NCBI RefSeq assembly: GCF_002892835.1
Contig: NZ_PJMB01000001.1
Coordinates: 62,001 to 126,000 of the forward strand
DNA from: Arthrobacter sp. AFG7.2
Lineage (GTDB): Bacteria; Actinomycetota; Actinomycetes; Actinomycetales; Micrococcaceae
DNA: 64,000 nt
Direction of reading: 5' to 3'
A program made the position numbers and the translations under genes. Shown piece by piece: positions 55,376 through 63,550 of this stretch (the stretch's first letter is position 1; each line of letters begins with the position of its first letter). Below the pieces are notes generated by a model that was not told where the DNA came from, ran no database searches, and saw nothing but the letters and a program-made list of their open reading frames with translations.

Positions 55376-56130
55376 AGAGTGTCCGCCAGGGTTTCGCGCT
55401 GGATCGCTGCGAGCTGCGTGGTGCCCAGCAGGGCAAGGTCCAGGAGCTGGTCCAGTTCGGCACGGTCAAAGGGGGCGCCCTCCGCCGTCCCCTGCACCTC
55501 CACGAACTTCCCGGAACCGGTGACCACCACGTTCATGTCAGTTTCCGCCCGGACGTCCTCAACGTACGGCAGGTCCAGCATGGGAACGCCGTCGATGATG
55601 CCCACGGACACGGCGGCAATGGTGTCAATGAGGGGCTGGGCGTTCTTCCCGATCAGTTTGTTGTCACGGGCGAAGCGGATGGCATCCGCGAGCGCAACGT
55701 AGGCCCCGGTGATGGCTGCCGTGCGCGTACCGCCGTCGGCCTGGAGGACGTCGCAGTCCAGCACGATGGTGTTCTCTCCCAGGGCCTTGGTGTCGATGAT
55801 CGAGCGCAGCGAGCGCCCGATGAGCCGGGAGATTTCGTGGGTGCGGCCGCCGATTTTGCCCTTGACCGATTCGCGGTCGGAGCGGGTGTTGGTGGCACGC
55901 GGCAGCATGGCGTACTCCGCCGTCACCCAGCCGCGGCCTTCACCCTTGAGCCACCGCGGGACCCCCGCGGTGAGGGATGCGGTGCACAGGACCCGGGTGT
56001 TGCCGAACTCGATCAGGGCCGATCCCTCGGCCTGGTTCGACCATCCGCGGGTGATGCTGATGGGCCGGAGCTGGTCGGGGGCGCGGCCATCGGCACGCAC
56101 AATGGGCACTGCAGTTGCTTCAGAAGTCAT
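55372..56130 (-). CDS. rph: ribonuclease PH
   Basis: 252-residue phosphorolytic exonuclease trimming tRNA 3' ends. Blocks such as [55 protein letters not shown] and [20 protein letters not shown] cover the RNA-binding and phosphate-binding sites. The ATG at 56130 lies 6 nt after TAAGCT, with AAAGG between, so it may also have its own leaderless promoter inside the gene cluster; the MBL gene ends 55 bp upstream. Confidence 0.96.
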   Translation of the reverse strand: MTSEATAVPIVRADGRAPDQLRPISITRGWSNQAEGSALIEFGNTRVLCTASLTAGVPRWLKGEGRGWVTAEYAMLPRATNTRSDRESVKGKIGGRTHEISRLIGRSLRSIIDTKALGENTIVLDCDVLQADGGTRTAAITGAYVALADAIRFARDNKLIGKNAQPLIDTIAAVSVGIIDGVPMLDLPYVEDVRAETDMNVVVTGSGKFVEVQGTAEGAPFDRAELDQLLDLALLGTTQLAAIQRETLADTL

Positions 56131-56136
56131 GCCTTT

Positions 56137-56142
56137 AGCTTA
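56137..56142 (-). promoter_or_regulatory. candidate -10 box of rph
   Basis: TAAGCT on the minus strand, then AAAGGC and the ATG at 56130. AAAGG could also be a ribosome binding site, so this is less sure. Confidence 0.35.
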
Positions 56143-56185
56143 TCCACTGCGCGTGCGGCCAGTGCCGGGCCTGATTCTTGGGAGC

Positions 56186-56983
56186 CTAGATGGTGTAGTG
56201 GACCCCGGCCACTGCCACGGCGACATCGCCGCCGAACACCGGCCGGGCCTCGGCCATCACCGTGGTCTGTGATGTCCACACCGGAATATGCGTCAGCAGG
56301 AGCCTGCGTGCCCCCGCCGCCGCCGCGGCCTCCCCTGCACGCTTGCCGGTCAGATGGACGTCCTTGACGCCGTCGTCCCGGCCTTCCTCAAAGGCAGCTT
56401 CACACAGGAACAGGTCAGCGTCCTTGGCGGCCTCCTCCAGGCTTGCGCAGGAGTCTGTGTCACCGGAATAGGTCAGGGTCCGGGACACCGTGGTGCCGTC
56501 CTTGGCGGGCTCCACCACCTCCACCCGCAGGGCGTAGGACTCCTCGATGGGATGGTTGACGGCGAAGGGCGTGACGGTGAACGGCCCAACGGTGACGGCC
56601 TCGCGTTCCGTCCAGTTCGTGAAGTCGAATTCCTCATGCATCCCGGGGTCCAGGTCCAGGCCGTATGCGGTGGCCATCCGGTCCGCCGTGGCGGCCGGTC
56701 CCCATACCGGGATCCGCCCGCGGCCCCATCCGCCGGGCTTCCAGCGGATGGCTACGTGGAGGCCGCAGAGGTCCATGCAGTGGTCCGGGTGCAGGTGGGT
56801 GAGGAAAATCGCGTCGATGTCCTCCAGGTCGGTGTACCGCTGGATGGCGCCCAGTGCTCCGCTGCCCAGGTCCATGACCACTTTCCAGGTCCGCTCGCCG
56901 TCGTGCGCGGTCAGCAGGTAGCACGACGCCGGTGATCCGGGGCCTGGAAAGGAGCCGGTACATCCTACGATGGTGAGCTTCAC
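56186..56983 (-). CDS. MBL-fold hydrolase next to murI
   Basis: 265 residues of the metallo-beta-lactamase fold, RNase Z-like subgroup: [22 protein letters not shown] opens it, the zinc motif is HLHPDH in [43 protein letters not shown] and [10 protein letters not shown] follow. It is the protein regularly found between murI and rph in Actinobacteria. Function unknown; a nuclease or phosphodiesterase is likely by fold. The start overlaps the murI stop by 4 bp. Confidence 0.9.
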   Translation of the reverse strand: MKLTIVGCTGSFPGPGSPASCYLLTAHDGERTWKVVMDLGSGALGAIQRYTDLEDIDAIFLTHLHPDHCMDLCGLHVAIRWKPGGWGRGRIPVWGPAATADRMATAYGLDLDPGMHEEFDFTNWTEREAVTVGPFTVTPFAVNHPIEESYALRVEVVEPAKDGTTVSRTLTYSGDTDSCASLEEAAKDADLFLCEAAFEEGRDDGVKDVHLTGKRAGEAAAAAGARRLLLTHIPVWTSQTTVMAEARPVFGGDVAVAVAGVHYTI

Positions 56984-57996
56984 AGGCCGGTGCCTCCGGT
57001 CACTGAGCTGCCCACGAAATTGGAAATCCTTGGGCGTGCCGCAGCAGTCTGGGCGGCGGCGATCATCTCGGGCGTGATCCGGGCCAGGCTTCCGGTGGGA
57101 TATTGCGCGGACACGTGGTCCACGTGCCGGACGGAGAGGACTTCGGGACCCAGGAACCGCCGTGCCAGGGCCTCGAACTGCCCGGCGTCCCCGGTGGCGA
57201 CGAAGTGGTGTTCCGGCGGCGCATCATCCATGCGCTGCAGGTTATGGGTGGCCAGGGCGCGGTAGACGTCCTTTGCTGTTTCCTCCGCGCTGGACACCAG
57301 TGTCACGTCCGCCCCCATGACGTAGGAGATGACGCCGGTGAGCAGCGGGTAGTGCGTGCAGCCCAGCACCACGGTGTCCACTCCGGCGGCTTTGAGCGGC
57401 GCCAGGTACTCCTCAGCCACGGCCAGCAGGGCCGGTCCGGTGGTGATGCCGGCTTCCACGTAGCTGACGAACTCCGGGCACGCCACCGAGGTGATCGCCA
57501 GGTCCGGCGCCGCGGCGAACGTGTCCTCGTAGGCCCGCGAGCCGATCGTGGCGGACGTGCCAATGACCCCCACCCGTCCGCTGCGCGTTGCGGCAACGGC
57601 GCGCCGCACCGCAGGCTGGATGACCTCGATGACCGGAATGCCGTACCGGGCCGTGTAACGTTCCCGGGCGTCGCGCAGGACGGCGGCCGACGCCGAGTTG
57701 CAGGCAATGGTGAGCAGCTTGACTCCGGAGTCCACGAGTTCGTCCATCACACCCAGGGCGTTGGCCCGCACCTCCGCGATGGGTAGCGGCCCGTAGGGCC
57801 CGTGCGCGGTGTCCCCCACATAAAGGATGGACTCGTTGGGCAGCTGGTCGATGATGGACCGTGCCACCGTCAGGCCGCCCACCCCGGAATCGAATACGCC
57901 AATGGGACGTGACTCCAGGGCGGCGGCAGGGAAGTCGCTGGCTTGGGACCCGGCTGCAGCTCCGGCTGTGGGGTCCATGCTCGAGGCTCTACTCAT
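56980..57996 (-). CDS. murI: glutamate racemase
   Basis: 338 residues. Makes D-glutamate for peptidoglycan. The two catalytic Cys lie in [14 protein letters not shown] and [11 protein letters not shown], and the start motif [16 protein letters not shown] is canonical. About 38 residues of Ala/Ser-rich leader precede it. The start is uncertain: ATG at 57996 or 57978, neither with a good ribosome binding site; the longer frame to 58035 adds nothing. It follows DUF2017 by 105 bp and overlaps the MBL gene. Confidence 0.93.
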   Translation of the reverse strand: MSRASSMDPTAGAAAGSQASDFPAAALESRPIGVFDSGVGGLTVARSIIDQLPNESILYVGDTAHGPYGPLPIAEVRANALGVMDELVDSGVKLLTIACNSASAAVLRDARERYTARYGIPVIEVIQPAVRRAVAATRSGRVGVIGTSATIGSRAYEDTFAAAPDLAITSVACPEFVSYVEAGITTGPALLAVAEEYLAPLKAAGVDTVVLGCTHYPLLTGVISYVMGADVTLVSSAEETAKDVYRALATHNLQRMDDAPPEHHFVATGDAGQFEALARRFLGPEVLSVRHVDHVSAQYPTGSLARITPEMIAAAQTAAARPRISNFVGSSVTGGTGL

Positions 57997-58101
57997 GATT
58001 ATTCGAGGATAGGTCTTCGCTGCAGCTCCAGCCATGGCCTTGTGGCGAGCAGCTCATGTCTGTTGGGTCACAACCCAAGGACGGGAAACGGCCGCCGCCG
58101 C

Positions 58102-58668
58102 TCATCGGCGCGTATCCAGGGACTGCAGCATGGCCTGGACCAGTGACTCCTGGAGCCAGGTGGCGAAGTTGTAGACCAGGGCCAGGTAGCTCTCCACATC
58201 CTCGGCCTGGGACCAGTCCTGCATCAGGTGGACGTGTTCCGCGTCCTCCTCGTCCTGGATGTCCAGCCGCTCGGCCAGCACCAGCCGGACGTCGTTCAGG
58301 GCCATTGACCAGTGCCGCGCGCCGTCAGGGCTGAGCACGATCTCGTCCTTGTCCAGGTCAAGCGCTGCCGCGCGAAGGGCGCCGATCTTCGTTTCCCGCA
58401 ACGAACGCTCGGTGAGCTGGCGGAACTCAAGGGAGGCGGCGCCGTCGTCCTTCATCACGTTCGGAAGCAACCGCTTGACGGCCCGGTCCGAGGGCTCGGC
58501 GACGTCCATGTCCAGGCCGATCAGTGCGGCCAGGGGATCCTGGCCGGCCCGTTCCTCGGGCTGCAGCATGGAAATGACGTCGTTGATGAGGCTGCGCAGC
58601 AGGTCCCGCTCCGCCGGTTCCAGATAGCCGGTGATGCCCTTAAGTCCGTACTTGAATGCCTTAGCCAC
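58102..58668 (-). CDS. DUF2017 family protein, partner of ClpS
   Basis: 188 residues: AKAFKYGLKGITGYLEPAERDLLRSLINDVISML, RLLPNVMKDDGAASLEFRQLTE and ALNDVRLVLAERLDIQDEED, all helical. DUF2017 genes sit directly after clpS in most Actinobacteria; the function is unknown and a role in proteolysis or its control is inferred only. The GTG at 58668 overlaps the clpS end by 8 bp and has GGGGGAAAC before it, so translation is coupled. Confidence 0.9.
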   Translation of the reverse strand: MAKAFKYGLKGITGYLEPAERDLLRSLINDVISMLQPEERAGQDPLAALIGLDMDVAEPSDRAVKRLLPNVMKDDGAASLEFRQLTERSLRETKIGALRAAALDLDKDEIVLSPDGARHWSMALNDVRLVLAERLDIQDEEDAEHVHLMQDWSQAEDVESYLALVYNFATWLQESLVQAMLQSLDTRR

Positions 58669-59044
58669 GTTTCCCCCTGCCCTGGCCCGGGCCCCCGGAC
58701 TTGCCTGAGTTGCCGCCTGGCCCGCCGCTCGCCTTCTCCACCGTGGCCCACAGCCCAAAACCGTGCATGGCCACCGCGTGGCGCTCCACCTGCTCCTTGC
58801 TGCCGGAGGAAACGATCGAGCGGCCCTTCTTGTGGACCTCCATCATGAGCTTGTTGGCTTTGCTCTCGGAGTAGCCGAAGTAGCTTTGGAAAACATAGCT
58901 CACGTAGCTCATGAGGTTGACGGGATCGTTCCAGATCACCAGGTTCCAGGGGATGTCCGGTGCGGTCAGCGAATCGGTGGATTCGGCTGTTCCGGTCCGG
59001 GTGCCCTCCTGAGTATCAGGGCCGGGCGCAACGCTAATGGTCAT
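58661..59044 (-). CDS. clpS: ATP-dependent Clp protease adaptor ClpS
   Basis: 127 residues delivering N-degron proteins to ClpAP/ClpCP. The core PWNLVIWNDPVNLMSYVSYVFQSYFGY and MMEVHKKGRSIVSSGSKEQVERHAVAMHGFGLWATVEK (in pieces) is typical, with VNLM and the EVH motif that lines the N-end pocket. A 36-residue acidic N-terminal tail precedes it, and the C-terminus is Gly/Lys-rich. ATG 59044 has TAGAAT 6 nt upstream and no ribosome site, so it is probably leaderless. The 59-bp repeat array begins 22 bp beyond. Confidence 0.95.
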   Translation of the reverse strand: MTISVAPGPDTQEGTRTGTAESTDSLTAPDIPWNLVIWNDPVNLMSYVSYVFQSYFGYSESKANKLMMEVHKKGRSIVSSGSKEQVERHAVAMHGFGLWATVEKASGGPGGNSGKSGGPGQGRGKRG

Positions 59045-59050
59045 CTGTCC

Positions 59051-59056
59051 ATTCTA
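59051..59056 (-). promoter_or_regulatory. -10 box of leaderless clpS transcript
   Basis: TAGAAT on the minus strand, then 6 nt (GGACAG) to the ATG at 59044. Its -35 region would fall inside the first copy of the repeat array. Confidence 0.6.
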
Positions 59057-59065
59057 TGGGGATGG

Positions 59066-59244
59066 TGGGCCCACGCCGGCGAGGGCCCCGCGGCGAAGCG
59101 AAGCGAGACGTGGGAGCCGGTGGGTGGGCCCACTCCGGCGAGGGCCCCGCGGCGAAGCGAAGCGAGACGTGGGAGCCGGTGGGTGGGCCCACTCCGGCGA
59201 GGGCCCCGCGGCGAAGCGAAGCGAGACGTGGGAGCCGGTGGGGA
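59066..59244. repeat. three tandem copies of a 59-bp repeat
   Basis: Copies begin at 59066, 59125 and 59184 with TGGGCCCAC, each with GGCGAGGGCCCCGCGGC, GAAGCGAAGCGAGACGTGGG and AGCCGGTGGG. Copies are nearly identical (one C/T change in the first). The length 59 is not a multiple of three, so the open frame through it is accidental. It occupies nearly all of the gap between divergent clpS and pncB. The 3' end runs into the pncB -10 box. A single related copy lies at 42254. Confidence 0.9.
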
Positions 59245-59245
59245 C

Positions 59246-59251
59246 TAGAGT
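59246..59251 (+). promoter_or_regulatory. -10 box of leaderless pncB transcript
   Basis: TAGAGT, then 7 nt (GATTTTC) to the GTG at 59259. It joins directly onto the last repeat copy, so the -35 region lies in the repeat. Confidence 0.55.
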
Positions 59252-59258
59252 GATTTTC

Positions 59259-60587
59259 GTGAGTACCTCAGCCGGCTGGGACCATCCCCGCACGTCCTTT
59301 TACACTGACCATTACGAGCTGACCATGCTGCAGGCGTCGCTCCATTCCGGAGCCGCTCACCGCAAGTCGGTGTTCGAGGCATTTGCCCGCCGGCTGCCGG
59401 ATGGCCGGCGCTACGGCATTGTGGCAGGCACCGGACGGCTGCTCGAGGGGATCGCGAACTTCCGCTTCGGGGAAGCCGAGCTGGAGTTCCTCGAGCGCAC
59501 CAACGTGGTGAACGCGCAAACCCTCGAGTACCTCGCGTCCTACCGGTTTTCCGGTGACATCTGGGGCTACCCCGAGGGCGAGGCGTACTTCCCGAACTCC
59601 CCCATCCTGATCGTCGAGGCCACCTTCGCCGAGGCGTGCATGCTGGAGACCTACCTGTTGTCCGTGCTGAACCACGACAGCGCCATCGCCTCCGCGGCTT
59701 CCCGGATGGTGAGTGCCGCCGGGGGCCGGCCCTGCATCGAGATGGGTTCCAGGCGCACGCATGAGGAGGCAGCCACCGCCTCCGCCAGGGCAGCGATCAT
59801 CGCCGGCTTCGACAGCACGTCCAACCTGGAAGCCGGCATCCGCTACGGCATCAAGACCGTAGGAACGGCCGCCCACTCCTTCACGCTGCTGCACGATACG
59901 GAGCGGGACGCCTTTGAGGCACAGATTGCCTCCCTCGGGGACCACACGTCCCTGCTGGTGGATACGTACGACGTCGAAACGGCGGTCCGTACGGCCGTGG
60001 ACCTTGCGGGTCCGCGCCTGGGAGCGGTCCGGCTGGATTCCGGTGACCTGGTGGCGCAGGCTCAGTGGGTGCGCACGCTCCTTGACGACCTTGGCAACGA
60101 AAACACCAAGATCGTGGTCACCTCTGACCTTGACGAATTCGCAATCGCCGCCCTTCAGTCGGCGCCGGTGGACTCCTACGGCGTAGGCACCTCGCTGGTG
60201 ACCGGTTCGGGAGCACCCACGGCCAGCATGGTCTACAAACTGGTCAGCCGGACGGACGACGACGGCAGTTTTGTCTCGGTGGCCAAGGCCGCCAAGAACA
60301 AGGCAAGCGTAGGCGGACGGAAGTATGCACTGCGCAAACTGAACGAGCGGGGCATCGCCACGGCGGAAGTGGTGGGCGTTGGCCACCGGCCGGAGGATGA
60401 CGGAAATGACCGCCCCCTGCTGCAGCAGTTCATGAAGAACGGGGAGCTGCTGCCGGGCTGGACCGGCCACGAAGGAGTGCTTCGCGCCCGCCAGCGCCAC
60501 GCGGACTCCATGGCAGAGCTGCCCTCTGTGGTGAACCGCCTGCAGCGCGGGGAAGCAGCCATCCCCACCATCTATGAGGAGAACTGA
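59259..60587 (+). CDS. pncB: nicotinate phosphoribosyltransferase
   Basis: 442 residues. Salvages nicotinate to nicotinate mononucleotide with PRPP and ATP. TDHYELTMLQASLHSG, EFLERTNVVNAQTLEYL, SRRTHEEAATASARAAIIAG and VRLDSGDLVAQAQWVR with TSDLDEFAIAAL are NAPRTase blocks. The GTG at 59259 gives the right length; a long open frame starting at 59037 runs through the repeats and is artificial. It overlaps pncA by one base (TGATG). No NrtR-like repeat is visible upstream, unlike the nadABC operon. Confidence 0.95.
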   Translation: MSTSAGWDHPRTSFYTDHYELTMLQASLHSGAAHRKSVFEAFARRLPDGRRYGIVAGTGRLLEGIANFRFGEAELEFLERTNVVNAQTLEYLASYRFSGDIWGYPEGEAYFPNSPILIVEATFAEACMLETYLLSVLNHDSAIASAASRMVSAAGGRPCIEMGSRRTHEEAATASARAAIIAGFDSTSNLEAGIRYGIKTVGTAAHSFTLLHDTERDAFEAQIASLGDHTSLLVDTYDVETAVRTAVDLAGPRLGAVRLDSGDLVAQAQWVRTLLDDLGNENTKIVVTSDLDEFAIAALQSAPVDSYGVGTSLVTGSGAPTASMVYKLVSRTDDDGSFVSVAKAAKNKASVGGRKYALRKLNERGIATAEVVGVGHRPEDDGNDRPLLQQFMKNGELLPGWTGHEGVLRARQRHADSMAELPSVVNRLQRGEAAIPTIYEEN

Positions 60588-61225
60588 TGTCCCGGGCACT
60601 GATCATCGTCGACGTCCAGAACGATTTTTGCGAGGGCGGTTCGCTTGCCGTATCAGGCGGCGCCGACGTCGCCGGCGCCATCAGCGAATATGTTGATGCC
60701 CATCAAGGCGAGTTCGACCACATTGTTGCCACCCAGGACTGGCATATCAATCCGGGAGACCACTTCTCCGAAACTCCTGACTTTAAGGACAGCTGGCCCC
60801 CGCACTGCGTAGCGGGAACTCCGGGCGCCGAGCTGCATCCGGACCTGGACACCGAATACATCCAGGCCTACTTCCAAAAAGGCCAGTTTGCCGCTGCCTA
60901 CTCCGGCTTTGAAGGCCTGCTGGCGCCGGAGGACGCTGTGCCCACCGGAGAACGCCAGCCCGGAGCCCTGCCCGGCCCTGCGGACACCAAAAGCCTTGTT
61001 CCGGACGAGGACGCGATCGGCCTGGACGACTGGCTGCAGAGCCACGACGTCGAGGACGTCGTCGTGGTGGGGATCGCCACCGATTACTGCGTCATGGCCA
61101 CGGCACTGGACGCTGTCCAGGCAGGCTACTCCGTCTCCGTCCTCCGCTCCCTGACCGCGGGAATCGCGGAGGACCTCGAGGATGCGGTTGCCGAAATGGA
61201 ACTCGGCGGCGTGGACGTTTCCTGA
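60587..61225 (+). CDS. pncA: nicotinamidase
   Basis: 212-residue isochorismatase-fold amidase turning nicotinamide into nicotinate for PncB. The Asp of ALIIVDVQNDFCEGG, the metal site QDWHINPGDHF and the Cys of VVVGIATDYCVMATALDA complete the D-K-C triad. An insert with PTGERQPGALPGPADTKS lies in the middle and is longer than usual. Coupled to pncB by a one-base overlap, ending at a strong hairpin. Confidence 0.95.
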   Translation: MSRALIIVDVQNDFCEGGSLAVSGGADVAGAISEYVDAHQGEFDHIVATQDWHINPGDHFSETPDFKDSWPPHCVAGTPGAELHPDLDTEYIQAYFQKGQFAAAYSGFEGLLAPEDAVPTGERQPGALPGPADTKSLVPDEDAIGLDDWLQSHDVEDVVVVGIATDYCVMATALDAVQAGYSVSVLRSLTAGIAEDLEDAVAEMELGGVDVS

Positions 61226-61261
61226 GCCAGGACAACTACCCGGGCCGCTCTCAGGGCGGGC

Positions 61262-61297
61262 CCGGCAGCGCCCCGGGTGCACCCGGGGCACTGCCGG
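61262..61297. terminator. terminator of the pncBA operon
   Basis: 17-bp stem (61262-61278 with 61281-61297, one G-U, 2-nt apparent loop), between pncA and the convergent helicase gene; may serve both. Confidence 0.75.
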
Positions 61298-61308
61298 CGA
61301 GGGTGCGC

Positions 61309-63090
61309 CTACGTGCGGCCGATAAACCAGTCCTGGAGCTTCCGCAGGCGGGACTGCAACTGCTCCTCATTGGCCTGTGCCACAGGCGGGCCCCCGCATA
61401 CCGTTCGCAGCTTGGTGTGGACCACGCCGTGGGGAGTCCCTGTGCGGGCAGACCAGGCGGCCACGTTCTTGGCCAGCTCGTTGCGGAGGTCCATCAGCAT
61501 CCGGTGGTCGGGGATGGCCGGGGCCTGGGGTTCAGCAGCTGCGGGCGCCTTCCTGCTTTTCCGGTTCAGCTGCTCGTGCTGGCGCTGCCGCAGGAGCGTG
61601 CCCACCTGCTCGGCGTCCAGCAGGCCGGGGATGCCCAGGAAGTCCAGTTCGTCATCCGAACCCACTTCGCCGCCGGTGCCGAACTCGCCGCCGTCGAACA
61701 GCACCCGGTCAAAGGACGCCTGCGAATCCAGGGCCTCGAACTTGCCCTTGGTCAGGCTGTCGGAGGCCTTCTCCTCGCGGTTGGCCTCCTCCATGAGTGA
61801 GTCTTCCGGGTTAAAGAGCCCGTCTGCGTCTTCTTTCTCCGGGCGGTCCAGGGCGTGGTCCCGTTCAGCCTCCATGGAGTTGGCCAGTGCCATCAGCTGC
61901 GGAACCGAGGGCAGGAAGACCGACGCCGTCTCCCCCCGTTTGCGGGCACGCACGAAGCGGCCCACGGCCTGGGCGAAGAACAACGGGGTCGACGTCGAGG
62001 TTGCATAGACGCCGACAGAAAGCCGCGGCACGTCAACGCCCTCGGACACCATCCGGACAGCCACCATCCAGCGTTTCTCGCTGGCGGTGAACTCCTCGAT
62101 CTTGCTCGATGCCTTCGCGTCATCGGACAGGATGACCGTGGGTGACTCCCCGGTAATCCTCTTGAGCTGCCCGGCGTAGGCCCGGGCATCCTCGTGGTCG
62201 GTGGCAATCACCAGGCCGCCGGCGTCGGGAACTGTACGGCGCACCTCGCTCAGGCGCTTGTCCGCGCCGGCCAGCACAGCCGGAATCCATTCGCCCGCCG
62301 GGTTCAGTGCGGTGCGCCATGCGTGGGACGTGATGTCCTTGGTCACGGCGGCTTCTCCCAGGGACGCGGCCATTTCCTCGCCGCCGCTGGTCCGCCAGCG
62401 CATCTGTCCGGAATAGGCCATGAACATCACCGGACGGACCACGTGGTCCCGCAGCGCGTTGCCGTAACCGTAGGTGTAGTCAGCCTTGGAACGGCGAATG
62501 CCGTCCCTGTCCTCGGCATACTCCACGAAGGGAATGGGGGAAGTGTCCGAACGAAACGGCGTACCCGTCAGGGAAAGCCGACGCACCGCGGGGTCAAAGG
62601 CTTCACGCAGGCCGTCGCCCCAGGACAGCGCCTCGCCGCCGTGGTGGATCTCGTCCAGGATCACCAGGGTACGCGCAGCTTCGGTCTTCGCACGGTGAAG
62701 CATCGGCTTGCTGGCCACCTGGGCATACGTGACGGCAACACCGATAAAGCCGCGGCCGTGCTGGCCGTCCGAGTTCTTGAAGTTGGGGTCGATGGCAATG
62801 CCCACCTTGGCTGCCGCATCCGCCCACTGCCTTTTGAGGTGGTCCGTAGGCGCCACAATAGTCACCCTGTTGACCGCGCCTGAGTCAATGAGCGTGGATG
62901 CCACCCGGAGGGCAAAGGTCGTCTTGCCGGCGCCGGGCGTAGCCACGGCAAGGAAGTCCCGGGGACTTGTCCTCAGGTAGAGGTCCAGGGCTTCCTGCTG
63001 CCAGGCGCGGAGTTTCGGGGCGGTTCCCCAGGCTGCGCGTTCCGGATAAGCCGGAGGCAGGGTGGGGCCGCCAAAAAGCGTCTCCGTCAC
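61309..63090 (-). CDS. DEAD/DEAH-box superfamily 2 helicase
   Basis: 593 residues. Motif I TPGAGKTT (51-58), motif II DEIHH (146-150), motif III SLTGTPF, and the second RecA domain with MVAVRMVSEGVDVPRLSVG and AVGRFVRAR (motif VI). It resembles the ResIII/type III restriction helicase-like SF2 family in Actinobacteria, which is not linked to a nuclease here. An acidic middle section (about 430-500) precedes a C-terminal helical domain (RNELAKNVAAWSARTGTPH). GTG at 63090 overlaps the DUF3039 stop by one base, so the two are coupled. Role unknown, possibly nucleic-acid repair. Confidence 0.92.
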   Translation of the reverse strand: MTETLFGGPTLPPAYPERAAWGTAPKLRAWQQEALDLYLRTSPRDFLAVATPGAGKTTFALRVASTLIDSGAVNRVTIVAPTDHLKRQWADAAAKVGIAIDPNFKNSDGQHGRGFIGVAVTYAQVASKPMLHRAKTEAARTLVILDEIHHGGEALSWGDGLREAFDPAVRRLSLTGTPFRSDTSPIPFVEYAEDRDGIRRSKADYTYGYGNALRDHVVRPVMFMAYSGQMRWRTSGGEEMAASLGEAAVTKDITSHAWRTALNPAGEWIPAVLAGADKRLSEVRRTVPDAGGLVIATDHEDARAYAGQLKRITGESPTVILSDDAKASSKIEEFTASEKRWMVAVRMVSEGVDVPRLSVGVYATSTSTPLFFAQAVGRFVRARKRGETASVFLPSVPQLMALANSMEAERDHALDRPEKEDADGLFNPEDSLMEEANREEKASDSLTKGKFEALDSQASFDRVLFDGGEFGTGGEVGSDDELDFLGIPGLLDAEQVGTLLRQRQHEQLNRKSRKAPAAAEPQAPAIPDHRMLMDLRNELAKNVAAWSARTGTPHGVVHTKLRTVCGGPPVAQANEEQLQSRLRKLQDWFIGRT

Positions 63091-63422
63091 TATTTGTTGT
63101 TGCCCGAGTCCCCTCCGGGACCCTTGCCGCCGTCGTTCCCCGGGCGGAGGCCGTCATAAACCTCTTTGCACATGGGGCAGACCGGGAACTTCTGCGGATC
63201 CCGGCCCGGGGTCCAGACCTTGCCGCACAGGGCAATGACAGGGTCCCCGGTCAGGGCCGACTCCATGATCTTTTCCTTCCGCACATAGTGCGAAAAGCGC
63301 TCACGGTCGCCCGGCTCCACCTCCTGGCGCTGTTCCTCGCGCTCAATGGTGGCTGTGGACGTTCCAGCCCCGGAAAGCTCGCGCATCGGGTCGTTGTCGA
63401 GAGGGTCCGCAGTGCTAGTCAT
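63090..63422 (-). CDS. DUF3039 protein with zinc-ribbon-like cysteines
   Basis: 110 residues. ERFSHYVRKEKIMESALTGDPVIALCGKVW and FPVCPMCKEVYDGL include Cys66, Cys82 and Cys85 (CxxC) plus His45, which suggests zinc binding. It matches DUF3039, nearly always next to the helicase in Actinobacteria. The ATG at 63422 is 7 nt behind TAAGAT (leaderless); the open frame to 63500 is not used. First gene of a two-gene unit; functional link to the helicase is inferred from coupling. Confidence 0.9.
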   Translation of the reverse strand: MTSTADPLDNDPMRELSGAGTSTATIEREEQRQEVEPGDRERFSHYVRKEKIMESALTGDPVIALCGKVWTPGRDPQKFPVCPMCKEVYDGLRPGNDGGKGPGGDSGNNK

Positions 63423-63429
63423 GCGAACC

Positions 63430-63435
63430 ATCTTA
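63430..63435 (-). promoter_or_regulatory. -10 box of leaderless DUF3039 transcript
   Basis: TAAGAT on the minus strand, then 7 nt to the ATG at 63422. Decides this start over the ATG at 63431. Confidence 0.5.
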
Positions 63436-63550
63436 GCTGTTCCGGCGGCCCGGCGTTCGACGCCAGCGCGCCTCCGCCGGCAGAAACAGCCCTTCCGCAA
63501 CGGCCGCCGCCGGGACCTTCCACCGGAAAACGTGCCCCGGTGCGCTGCCG

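Noticed and set aside
59066..59244. CRISPR-like array
   Set aside because: The three 59-bp units are directly tandem with no spacers and there are no cas genes.
59037..59258. N-terminal extension of pncB through the repeats
   Set aside because: The residues come from the 59-bp repeats read in successive frames; the NAPRTase domain starts at 59259 next to a leaderless -10 box.
61309..63422. Restriction or other phage-defence system
   Set aside because: The helicase has no methylase, nuclease or other defence partner nearby; DUF3039 and the housekeeping neighbours make a core role more likely.
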